This document shows, piece by piece, positions 7,537-14,254 of a stretch of 26,212 nt of DNA. Each line of letters begins with the position of its first letter. Positions within the stretch are counted from its first letter, which is position 1. The position numbers and the translations under genes are program-made. The stretch lies in contig CAVVNF010000010.1 of NCBI GenBank assembly GCA_963749535.1, positions 1-26,212 of the forward strand. Reading direction: 5' to 3'. The notes beneath the pieces are model-generated. The model did not search any database. It worked only from the letters and a program-made list of their open reading frames with translations, and was not told the DNA's origin. The DNA is from Chersky-299 sp963749535 (GTDB taxonomy: Bacteria; Actinomycetota; Thermoleophilia; RBG-16-64-13).

Positions 7537-8661
7537 CTACTGGACTCGGCTGCGAAGATTCCGAGTCTTGTCGATGGCCTGCAGCTTGGCGAGCGCCTTG
7601 GCCTCGATCTGGCGGATCCGCTCCCGGGTCACACCGAAACGCTTAGCGACCTCTTCCAGGGTACGCGGGTGCTCGCCCTTAAGGCCGAAGCGCAACTCGA
7701 TGACCTTGCGTTCCCGGTAGGGGAGCATGTTCAAAGCCTCGTTGACCCCGTCCTTGTCGAGCTGAGAGGCCACCGCATCGAACGAGCGCACGGCGTCCTC
7801 GTCCTCGATGAAATCGCCCAGCTCGGAATCTTCTTCTTCACCGATGGGTGTCTCGAGAGAGACCGTGGTCTGGCTGATGCGCAGGATCTCGCGGATCTCG
7901 GCGTCGCTCATGCTCATCTCCGCGGCGATCTCTTCCGGCAGCGGCTCGCGCCCCATGTTCTGCAAAAGCTGGCGCTGCACACGGATCAGCTTGTTGATCT
8001 TCTCCACCATGTGCACGGGGATGCGGATCGTCCGAGCCTTGTCGGCGATGGCGCGGGTGATTGCCTGCCGGATCCACCATGTGGCGTACGTGGAGAACTT
8101 GTGGCCCTTACGATAGTCGAACTTCTCCACCGCCCTGATCAGCCCCAGGTTACCCTCCTGGATGAGATCGAGGAAGCTCATGCCGTCCGTGTGGTAACGC
8201 TTGGCGATGGAGACGACCAGCCGCAGGTTCGCTTCCGTGAGTTCGTGCTTGGCGCGGATGTCGCCCCGCTCGATGCGCTTGGCCAGGGAGACTTCCTGCT
8301 GAGCAGTAAGAAGTTTGACCCGGCCGATCTCCTTCAAGTACATACGCACCGGATCGGTGGTGGGAACGTCTACCGAAAGGTCCAGCTCCTCCGGGCCGCG
8401 TCGCCAATCGAGCTGCTCACTCTGGGCATCGAGCTCGAGCTCGTCGTCCGAGTCGGCGCACGACTCATCGATGACGTCGATCCCCTGATCCAGGAGCGTG
8501 GTGTAGACAAGCTCGATCTGCTCGGTGGTGAGATCGACTTCGGCCAGGATCTCAGCGATATCGTCTGCAGTGACGAAACCGCGGCCACGACCGAGTTCGA
8601 TAAGGCCGTCGACCTCTTCGATATTGATTATCCAGCCTTCCGGGGCGGGCGTACTGCTCAA
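7537..8661 (-). CDS. RNA polymerase sigma factor, sigma-70 family (RpoD paralogue)
   Basis: This 374-residue sigma-70 factor is closely related to the primary sigma factor gene at 13157-14252. It has a region 1.1-like N-terminus, region 1.2/2.1 (DPVRMYLKEIGRVKLLTAQQ), the core-binding/-10 region (EKFDYRKGHKFSTYATWWIR), region 3 (IPVHMVEKINKL), and region 4 with the -35 helix-turn-helix (EEVAKRFGVTRERIRQIEAK). The start is TTG at 8661, six bases after a clear GGAGG. The HxlR gene lies 33 bases upstream, so the two may form an operon. The complete set of regions suggests a group 1 or group 2 sigma factor. The dnaG-linked copy is the more likely housekeeping one. Confidence 0.9.
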   Translation of the reverse strand: MSSTPAPEGWIINIEEVDGLIELGRGRGFVTADDIAEILAEVDLTTEQIELVYTTLLDQGIDVIDESCADSDDELELDAQSEQLDWRRGPEELDLSVDVPTTDPVRMYLKEIGRVKLLTAQQEVSLAKRIERGDIRAKHELTEANLRLVVSIAKRYHTDGMSFLDLIQEGNLGLIRAVEKFDYRKGHKFSTYATWWIRQAITRAIADKARTIRIPVHMVEKINKLIRVQRQLLQNMGREPLPEEIAAEMSMSDAEIREILRISQTTVSLETPIGEEEDSELGDFIEDEDAVRSFDAVASQLDKDGVNEALNMLPYRERKVIELRFGLKGEHPRTLEEVAKRFGVTRERIRQIEAKALAKLQAIDKTRNLRSRVQ

Positions 8662-8694
8662 CTGCGGCCTCCGGTTCTCAAGTGATGGCGACGT

Positions 8695-9066
8695 CTAGTC
8701 TTCGCAAGAGTAGTCAACCGGGTCCGACGCGGTGCGTGGCCCACCGTCGCTAAGCCACTTTGCCCCGTAGTCCCGCATGTGATCGATGAGCGGGATGAGA
8801 TCCCAACCCATCTCGGTGAGGGTGTATTCCACCCGCGGGGGTACTTCCGCGTAGCTCTTGCGGGTGACGATGCCCGCTTTCTCCAGCCCCTTCAGCCGCT
8901 CAGAGAGAGTCTTGGGGCTGATTCCGGCCAAGGAGCGCTCGAGCGCACTGAACCGATTGATGCCTTTCGAAAGATCCCGGAGGATAAGGAGCGTCCATTT
9001 GCCCGAGATGATGTCCGCCGTCTTGAGCACGGGGCAGGACTCCGGATGCGCGCTAGTGGATTCCAC
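8695..9066 (-). CDS. HxlR-family winged-helix regulator
   Basis: This 123-residue regulator of the HxlR/MarR-like family carries the family core CPVLKTADIISGKWTLLILR (residues 11-30), then the recognition segment FSALERSLAGISPKTLSERL and the wing VPPRVEYTLTEMGWDLIPL. Cys11 sits just before the first helix, where redox- or electrophile-sensing members such as HypR and YodB have theirs, so thiol sensing is possible. The start is GTG at 9066, with AGGAAGG a little farther upstream than ideal. A perfect palindrome covers the start codon and could be an autoregulatory site. The sigma-factor gene follows after 33 bases; gatB ends 157 bases upstream. Confidence 0.88.
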   Translation of the reverse strand: MESTSAHPESCPVLKTADIISGKWTLLILRDLSKGINRFSALERSLAGISPKTLSERLKGLEKAGIVTRKSYAEVPPRVEYTLTEMGWDLIPLIDHMRDYGAKWLSDGGPRTASDPVDYSCED

Positions 9067-9068
9067 TA
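9054..9068. promoter_or_regulatory. Palindrome over the HxlR start codon
   Basis: TAGTGGA-T-TCCACTA is a perfect 15-base palindrome spanning the GTG start codon at 9066. HxlR proteins bind short palindromes as dimers, so this could be an operator, but a chance palindrome within coding sequence cannot be excluded. Confidence 0.3.
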
Positions 9069-9223
9069 CGATTGAACCTTCCTGGGATGTCCGAGCGTTG
9101 TTCTGACACTCACTGTCGGGAGTCCCATGCGGGCAAGTTCCGCAAAAGGTAAGGCAAAGTAGCAGACATGCGCAGGTGTTTTCAACCTTACGCGTGCTTT
9201 ATGCTCGCCGTCATCTCCCCAGT

Positions 9224-10696
9224 TCAATCCTTCGCCCCCAAATGCTTGCGCAGTAACTCGTTGACGAGCTGCGGGTTGGCCTGGCCTTTGGTCTCCTTCA
9301 TGACTTGTCCAACGAAAAACCCCAGCACCCGGTCACGCCCCATGCGGAATTCCTCCGCAGGACCAGGGTTTGCCGCCACGATACGACCGACGATCGCGTC
9401 CAGCTCACCCACGTCGGAGATCTGCCCGAGGCCTTTTTCAGCGACGATGTCCGCGGCAGGCTTGCCCGTGTCGATCATGGCCTCAAAGACGTCCTTCGCC
9501 ATCTTGCCGGAAAGGGTGCCGTCGCTCACCAAGCGCAGCAGTCCGGCCAACGCCTCAGCGCCCACGGCCGATTCGGTCACCTCGAGACCTTCCGCGTTGA
9601 GGTAAGCGGACAGGTCGCCCATCACCCAGTTAGCCGACGTACGGGCATCTCCCGTGGCCTTGACCAGCGCCTCGAAGTAATCTCCGAGCGGCTTGTTGGC
9701 ACTGAGCAGGCCGGCGTCCTTGGCGGGCAGATGGTAGTCGGCGATCAGCCGTTCCTTGCGCGCAGCAGGCAGTTCGGGAAGGCTTTCCCTCACGTTCTCG
9801 ACATAGGCCGCATCCAGCTCGATGGGTACCAGGTCGGGCTCGGGGAAGTAGCGGTAATCGTGCGCTTCCTCTTTGCTGCGGAGACTGGATACCAGCCCGG
9901 TAGCCGGGTCGAAGTGGATAGTCTCCTGAACGATCCGCTCACCGGCCTCAAGCGACTCTATCTGCCGTTGTATCTCAGCTTCCAGGCCTCGGTGCAGGAA
10001 CCGGAACGAGTTCATGTTCTTCAGTTCGGTCTTGGTTCCGAACGGCTCGCCGGGCTTGCGCACCGACACGTTGGCGTCGCACCGCAGGGAGCCCTCTTCC
10101 ATGTTGACGTCGGAGACACCCAACGTCTGGACGAGGCTGCGCAACTGCGTCAGGAAGGTCCGCGCCTGGTCAGGCGTCCGGATGTCCGGCTCACTGACGA
10201 TCTCCACCAGAGGCGTACCGCCGCGATTGAAATCCACCAACGAGTAATCGGCGCCGTCGATGCGGCCGGTCGCCCCACCCGCGTGCACCAGCTTGCCCGC
10301 GTCCTCCTCCATGTGCACCCGGGTGATGCCCACCCGCAGGTTGCTGCCGTCTTCCAGCTCCACGTCCAAGTGCCCGCCGATGCCTAGCGGTAGGTCGTAC
10401 TGGGAGATCTGATAGGCCTTGGGCAGATCGGGATAGAAGTAGTTCTTGCGGTGGAAGATCATGTGATCGGCGATACGGCAATTGAAAGCCAGCGCGATGC
10501 GGGTGGCATACTCCACGGCCTTCTCGTTAGTCACGGGGAGCACCCCGGGATGGCCTAGACAGACCGGGCACACATGCGTGTTGGGCGGATCGCCGAAGCT
10601 CAGCTGGCATCCGCAGAACATCTTGGTCTTCGTGCTCAGCTGCACATGTATCTCGAGGCCTATGACAGCCTCCCACCCGTTCTTGAGCAGGGTCAT
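9224..10696 (-). CDS. gatB: Asp-tRNA(Asn)/Glu-tRNA(Gln) amidotransferase subunit B
   Basis: GatB is the kinase/tRNA-binding subunit of GatCAB, which converts Glu-tRNA(Gln) and Asp-tRNA(Asn) to Gln-tRNA(Gln) and Asn-tRNA(Asn). It activates the misacylated tRNA with ATP. The N-terminus EAVIGLEIHVQLSTKTKMFC is diagnostic, and the zinc ligands Cys28, Cys30, Cys43 and Cys46 are all present. The central PETRFL-type core carries VDFNRGGTPLVEIVSEPDI and YRYFPEPDLVP, and a C-terminal YqeY-like helical domain binds tRNA. At 490 residues it is full length. ATG at 10696 overlaps the gatA stop by four bases and follows GGAGGTGA. An open extension to 11164 lies within gatA and is not real. It is the last gene of gatCAB. 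Confidence 0.97.
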   Translation of the reverse strand: MTLLKNGWEAVIGLEIHVQLSTKTKMFCGCQLSFGDPPNTHVCPVCLGHPGVLPVTNEKAVEYATRIALAFNCRIADHMIFHRKNYFYPDLPKAYQISQYDLPLGIGGHLDVELEDGSNLRVGITRVHMEEDAGKLVHAGGATGRIDGADYSLVDFNRGGTPLVEIVSEPDIRTPDQARTFLTQLRSLVQTLGVSDVNMEEGSLRCDANVSVRKPGEPFGTKTELKNMNSFRFLHRGLEAEIQRQIESLEAGERIVQETIHFDPATGLVSSLRSKEEAHDYRYFPEPDLVPIELDAAYVENVRESLPELPAARKERLIADYHLPAKDAGLLSANKPLGDYFEALVKATGDARTSANWVMGDLSAYLNAEGLEVTESAVGAEALAGLLRLVSDGTLSGKMAKDVFEAMIDTGKPAADIVAEKGLGQISDVGELDAIVGRIVAANPGPAEEFRMGRDRVLGFFVGQVMKETKGQANPQLVNELLRKHLGAKD

Positions 10697-12168
10697 GGCG
10701 TCACCTCCGCGAGCGGCGGGACCAAGGGCAGGCGTAGCTTCTGCTCGATCGCGTGAGCCGCCCCCAGCATGCCTTTCTCGGAGAAGTGCGGGCCGACGAT
10801 CTGAACGCCCACCGGCAGCCCTTCGGAAAAACCCCCCGGCAGACTGATGCCCGGGAGTCCGGCCAAATTGACGGGGATGGTGCACAGGTCGGAGAGGTAC
10901 ATCGCCAGGGGGTCCGCCGTCTTCTCGCCGATCTTGAACGCCACGGACGGCGAGGTGGGCGAGATCAGGTAATCGAACCGCTCGAAAGCGCTCTCGAAAT
11001 CGCGGATGATAAGCGTGCGCGTCCTTTGGGCCTGAGCGTAGTAGGCATCGTAGTATCCGGCCGAAAGCGCGTAGGTGCCGATCATGATGCGCCGTTTCAC
11101 CTCCGGCCCGAACCCCTCGCTGCGAGTGTGGGTGTACATGTCGTAGAGATCGGCGGCGCCGCACGTGCGGTGCCCATACCGGACACCGTCGAACCGGGCA
11201 AGGTTGGAGCTGGCCTCGGATGGAGCGATGAGATAGTAGGCGGCGATACCCCGCTCGACACTCGGCAGGCTGACTTCCTCGCAGACCCCACCGAGCTGCA
11301 AAATGGTGTCCACCGTCGAGTCGAAGACTTCTCGCACTCCAGCTTCGCAGGCGTCTCCCACGAACTCCCTGATCACACCGAAGCGCAGACCTTCAAGGTC
11401 TGTACGGATGGGGATGCCGACAGGCTCCGGGAGGCCGATGCTCGTTGAATCCCGAGGATCGCGCCCGGCGATGATGTCCAGGAGGGCGGCAGCATCCTTC
11501 ACGTCGCGGGTCAGCGGACCGATCTGATCGAGCGAGCTTGCAAAAGCCACCAGCCCATAACGGCTGACGGCTCCGTACGTGGGCTTGAGCCCCACCACTC
11601 CACAAAGCGACGCCGGCTGGCGGATGGAACCCCCAGTATCTGTGCCCAGCGTCCACGGCGCTTCAGCCGCCGCCACGCAGGCCGCGGAGCCGCCGCTGGA
11701 CCCGCCGGGCACCCGATCCAGATCCCAGGGATTGTGAGTGGTCTGGAAGGCCGAATTCTCAGTGGAGCTGCCCATCGCGAACTCGTCCATGTTGAGCTTA
11801 CCGAGAAAGACCAGTCCCGCCTCGCGCAGCTTGGCGACGATAGTGGCGTCGTAAGGCGGACGGTAGCCCTTGAGGATGCGCGACCCGCACGTGGTCTCCA
11901 TCCCTTTTACGCAGAAGATGTCCTTGAGGCCTATCGGCACGCCTTCCCATGGTTTCCGCTCGCCGCGGGGCTTGGCGTCCACCGCCGCGGCCTGGGCGAG
12001 GGCCCCCTGTTCGTCCACGAGCAGGTAGGACTTAACGCTGTCGTCTACCGCGGCGATCCGGTCGAGATAAAGCCGGGTCAATTCGGTGGAAGAGATCTCC
12101 CCCGTTTGGAGAAGCTCGCGGCAGCGGTGAGCGGTGAGATCCAGGACGGTGGCCTTGCCGAGGTGCAT
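10693..12168 (-). CDS. gatA: Asp-tRNA(Asn)/Glu-tRNA(Gln) amidotransferase subunit A
   Basis: GatA is the glutaminase of GatCAB; it frees ammonia from glutamine and channels it to GatB. The protein has 491 residues, as usual. The amidase-signature Ser-cisSer-Lys triad is intact: Lys82 in PIGLKDIF, Ser157 in GGSSGGSAA and Ser181 in TDTGGSIRQPA, with the same spacing as in characterised GatA. The glutamine-site region (SLDQIGPLTRD) and the C-terminal GLPGISLPGGFSEGLPVGVQ are typical. ATG at 12168 lies six bases after the gatC stop, and the stop overlaps gatB in an ATGA, indicating translational coupling. Confidence 0.97.
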   Translation of the reverse strand: MHLGKATVLDLTAHRCRELLQTGEISSTELTRLYLDRIAAVDDSVKSYLLVDEQGALAQAAAVDAKPRGERKPWEGVPIGLKDIFCVKGMETTCGSRILKGYRPPYDATIVAKLREAGLVFLGKLNMDEFAMGSSTENSAFQTTHNPWDLDRVPGGSSGGSAACVAAAEAPWTLGTDTGGSIRQPASLCGVVGLKPTYGAVSRYGLVAFASSLDQIGPLTRDVKDAAALLDIIAGRDPRDSTSIGLPEPVGIPIRTDLEGLRFGVIREFVGDACEAGVREVFDSTVDTILQLGGVCEEVSLPSVERGIAAYYLIAPSEASSNLARFDGVRYGHRTCGAADLYDMYTHTRSEGFGPEVKRRIMIGTYALSAGYYDAYYAQAQRTRTLIIRDFESAFERFDYLISPTSPSVAFKIGEKTADPLAMYLSDLCTIPVNLAGLPGISLPGGFSEGLPVGVQIVGPHFSEKGMLGAAHAIEQKLRLPLVPPLAEVTP

Positions 12169-12174
12169 GGCCGC

Positions 12175-12456
12175 CTACCCGATCTTGGGGACGACGAACT
12201 GCCCCCGTTCGACATCGGGCCCATTGCTCATGGCTTCTTCCTGAGTGAGCCCGGGCACTGGCACGTCCGGCCGGAATACATTCTTGAGTGCCACGGCGTG
12301 TGACGTGGGCTCGAGCCCGGAGAGGTCCAATTCAGCGAGCTGCTGCACATAGTCGATGATCTGCGACAGCTCCGGCTGCAGCCGCTCGAGCTCCTCGTCT
12401 TCGAAATGAAGGCGCGCAAGACGCGCGACATGCTCGACTTCTCTCCTGGTGATCAC
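12175..12456 (-). CDS. gatC: Asp-tRNA(Asn)/Glu-tRNA(Gln) amidotransferase subunit C
   Basis: GatC is the small subunit that wraps around GatA and stabilises the GatA-GatB interface. The 93-residue protein shows the family pattern: EVEHVARLARLHFEDEELER near the N-terminus, IIDYVQQLAELDLSGLEPTSH in the middle, FRPDVPVPGLTQEEAMSNGP and a C-terminal FVVPKIG. The start is GTG at 12456, nine bases after GGAG. It is the first gene of gatCAB. Its leader carries hairpins and a TATAAT box. A dedicated GatCAB implies that the organism lacks at least one of GlnRS or AsnRS activity, or uses transamidation to make asparagine. Confidence 0.96.
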   Translation of the reverse strand: MITRREVEHVARLARLHFEDEELERLQPELSQIIDYVQQLAELDLSGLEPTSHAVALKNVFRPDVPVPGLTQEEAMSNGPDVERGQFVVPKIG

Positions 12457-12543
12457 GGCGCAGCTCTCCTTGGACGAGGGGCCTGCAGGCTGACACTTGC
12501 CGAGTTCGGAAGGAAAGCCCTGGGCGACTCACGGACTCGGTGG

Positions 12544-12549
12544 ATTATA
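12544..12549 (-). promoter_or_regulatory. Candidate -10 box for gatCAB
   Basis: A perfect TATAAT on the minus strand lies 88 bases upstream of the gatC start. No good -35 hexamer is visible 16-18 bases farther up, so the assignment is tentative. Confidence 0.35.
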
Positions 12550-12562
12550 GCCGAAAAGAAAT

Positions 12563-12628
12563 GGGCGCCTTGGTCGGGCGCCCGAGAGGAGAAAGGAGAG
12601 TCTTGAATGGGAAACTCTCATCCCTTCT
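12563..12628 (-). terminator. Tandem hairpins between csp and gatC
   Basis: On the minus strand a GAGAGT...ACTCTC hairpin (about 12594-12628) precedes a stronger GGCGCCC/GGGCGCC hairpin (12563-12584) that is followed by the pyrimidine-rich ATTTCTTTT. The second resembles a rho-independent terminator. Because the csp terminator lies farther upstream at 12725-12749, these hairpins may end a short transcript or act as an attenuator for gatCAB. Confidence 0.4.
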
Positions 12629-12724
12629 ATCGGCATGTACGCGTGATGCTTTAGCACTTGCTTGGCGCAGCCTACCATCGCCCATGGAAAGGGCGTCGGG
12701 GAGCGCATGACTGGCCGGCGAAAC

Positions 12725-12749
12725 AAAAAAGCCCCGCCGAAGCGGGGCT
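12725..12749 (-). terminator. Rho-independent terminator of the cold-shock gene
   Basis: On the minus strand AGCCCCGC-TTCG-GCGGGGCT forms an 8-bp stem with a stable TTCG tetraloop, followed by a run of six T. It sits 36 bases past the csp stop codon. This is a textbook terminator. Confidence 0.9.
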
Positions 12750-12784
12750 AGAAAGACCGAAGTGGGAGATTGCTCCGTCTCGAT

Positions 12785-12985
12785 CTATGTGGGTGAAACG
12801 TTAGCCGCCTGTAAACCCTTGGGCCCTTGTACCACGTCGAATCGAACCGCTTGACCTTCGGTCAGCGTGCGAAATCCCTCGGTCTGGATCTCGCTAAAAT
12901 GGACGAAAAGATCTTCGCCCTCCGGCTGTTCGATGAAGCCGTAGCCCTTTTCGGGACTAAACCACTTGACAGTCCCCTCAGCCAA
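12785..12985 (-). CDS. Cold-shock domain protein
   Basis: This 66-residue single cold-shock domain protein binds single-stranded nucleic acid and probably acts as an RNA chaperone. It begins MAEGTVKWFSPEKGYGFIEQ, with RNP1 (KGYGFI, residues 13-18) and RNP2 (LFVHF, 26-30), and ends with GPKGLQAANVSPT. I chose TTG at 12985 because GGAGG lies eight bases upstream and the protein then starts exactly like the family; the longer frame to 13108 is not protein-like. The gene is flanked by rpoD upstream and its own terminator, so it is probably monocistronic with a leader of about 90 bases. Confidence 0.93.
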   Translation of the reverse strand: MAEGTVKWFSPEKGYGFIEQPEGEDLFVHFSEIQTEGFRTLTEGQAVRFDVVQGPKGLQAANVSPT

Positions 12986-13079
12986 CCCTGCAACCTCCAT
13001 ATGTTTCGGGGCGACGCGGCACCCGAGCCCACCCCTCTGTAACGCACGCGGTCCACAAATTATGGGGACACGCCGCTGT

Positions 13080-13108
13080 ACAGTAGCGAAAGCAAGGGGC
13101 GCGGTCAA
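13080..13108 (-). promoter_or_regulatory. Candidate promoter of the cold-shock gene
   Basis: On the minus strand TTGACC (13103-13108) and TACTGT (13080-13085) are spaced by 17 bases. The implied transcript would have a leader of roughly 90 bases, in keeping with the long regulatory leaders of csp genes. The -10 match is only partial. Confidence 0.35.
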
Positions 13109-13156
13109 GCTCTCGCGAGGTGAAGTTCTGAGGAAATGTGGGGAAAAGACAAAAAC

Positions 13157-14252
13157 CTAGCCTTCGGTATCGCGAAGGCGCTGTGCATCGCGGAAATTCT
13201 TGAGCCGGTTAAGGGTCTTCGCTTCCACCTGACGGATGCGCTCACGTGTAACGCCGAAGCGCTCGCCAACCTCTTCGAGGGTCCTTGGCCGCTCGCCCTT
13301 AAGGCCGAAACGAAGCTCGAGAACCTTGCGCTCCCGCGCGGGGAGAGAATCCAAGACCTTGAAAAGCTCTTCTCGGCGCATCTGGCGAAATACCAACTCG
13401 AGCGGCTGGTCCGCGTCGGCGTCCTCGATGAAATCACCCAGTTCTGAATCGTCCTCGTCTCCCACGGGCGTTTCGAGCGACACCGGATCCTGAGAGGCCT
13501 TCTGGATCTCTGCCACTTTGCGGGAAGACATCCCCATCTCGAGGGCGATCTCGGCGACGGTCGGTTCCCGGCCGTTCCGCTGGAGCAATTCCCGTTGTAC
13601 TCGACTCAGCCTGTTCATCGTCTCCACGGCGTGGACCGGCACGCGGATGGTGCGAGCCTGGTCGGCGATCGCTCGGGTGACAGCCTGGCGGATCCACCAT
13701 GTGGCGTATGTGGAGAATTTGTAACCTCGGCGATAGTCGAACTTCTCCACCGCCCGGATCAGACCCAGATTCCCCTCCTGGATGAGATCGAGGAAGAGCA
13801 ACCCACGGCCCATGTAACGCTTCGCGATCGACACGACCAGCCGCAAGTTGGCCTCGGTGAGCCGCCTTTTAGCTTCCACGTCTTTCTGCTCTATCAATTT
13901 GGCCAGGTCGATCTCCTCAGAGCTGGTGAGAAGCGGCACCCTACCGATCTCGCGCAGATACATCCGCACCGGGTCGTCAACGCTATGGTCGATGGAGACA
14001 TCCAACTGGCCCAGGAACTCCTCGGCTTCAGATAAGTCGCCGAGCTCGTCGACACCGTCCTCGGTGATCTCGATGCCCAGATCGAGAAGCGTGCTGTAGA
14101 GTCCCTCGAGCTCGTCCGGCGACAGATCGACGTCTTGAACCAGCACGCCCACCTCGTCCAAAGTAAGCGACCCTTTCTCAAGACCCTGCTCGGCGATCTC
14201 CTTCAGGATGTCCGTGGTTGGCTCGGGATTCTCACGCAGGTTCGTCGGCCAT
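13157..14252 (-). CDS. rpoD: Primary sigma factor RpoD/SigA (one apparent frameshift near the start)
   Basis: This is the sigma-70 group 1 factor that directs RNA polymerase to housekeeping promoters. It has region 1.1 (ILKEIAEQGLEKGSLTLDEV), region 1.2 (DDPVRMYLREIGRVPLLTSS), region 2.3-2.4 (STYATWWIRQAVTRAIADQA), region 3 (VPVHAVETMNRLSR) and region 4 (EEVGERFGVTRERIRQVEAK). An uninterrupted frame starts only at a TTG (14161), inside region 1.1. The natural start is ATG at 14252, two bases after the dnaG stop with GAGG upstream; one extra base in the CC at 14239-14240 throws this start out of frame. Removing it gives MADELRENPEPTTDILKEIA and about 364 residues. It is coupled to dnaG, the classic macromolecular-synthesis arrangement. 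Confidence 0.94.
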
Positions 14253-14254
14253 GG

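Noticed and set aside
7468..8685. Long plus-strand open frame (405 residues)
   Set aside because: It is antisense to the sigma-factor gene, which has clear family motifs; the plus-strand translation has no recognisable fold and arises from codon bias in GC-rich DNA.
9305..10387. Long plus-strand open frame (360 residues)
   Set aside because: It is the antisense shadow of gatB; rich in Arg, His and Gln as expected from reverse reading, with no motif or ribosome site.
10693..11164. N-terminal extension of GatB
   Set aside because: The extension lies within the well-conserved gatA gene on the same strand; GatB homology begins exactly at 10696, with its own Shine-Dalgarno sequence.
14161..14252. 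Programmed frameshift controlling RpoD synthesis
   Set aside because: No slippery heptamer or downstream structure is evident, and the same type of one-base insertion occurs in three other places, so error is simpler.
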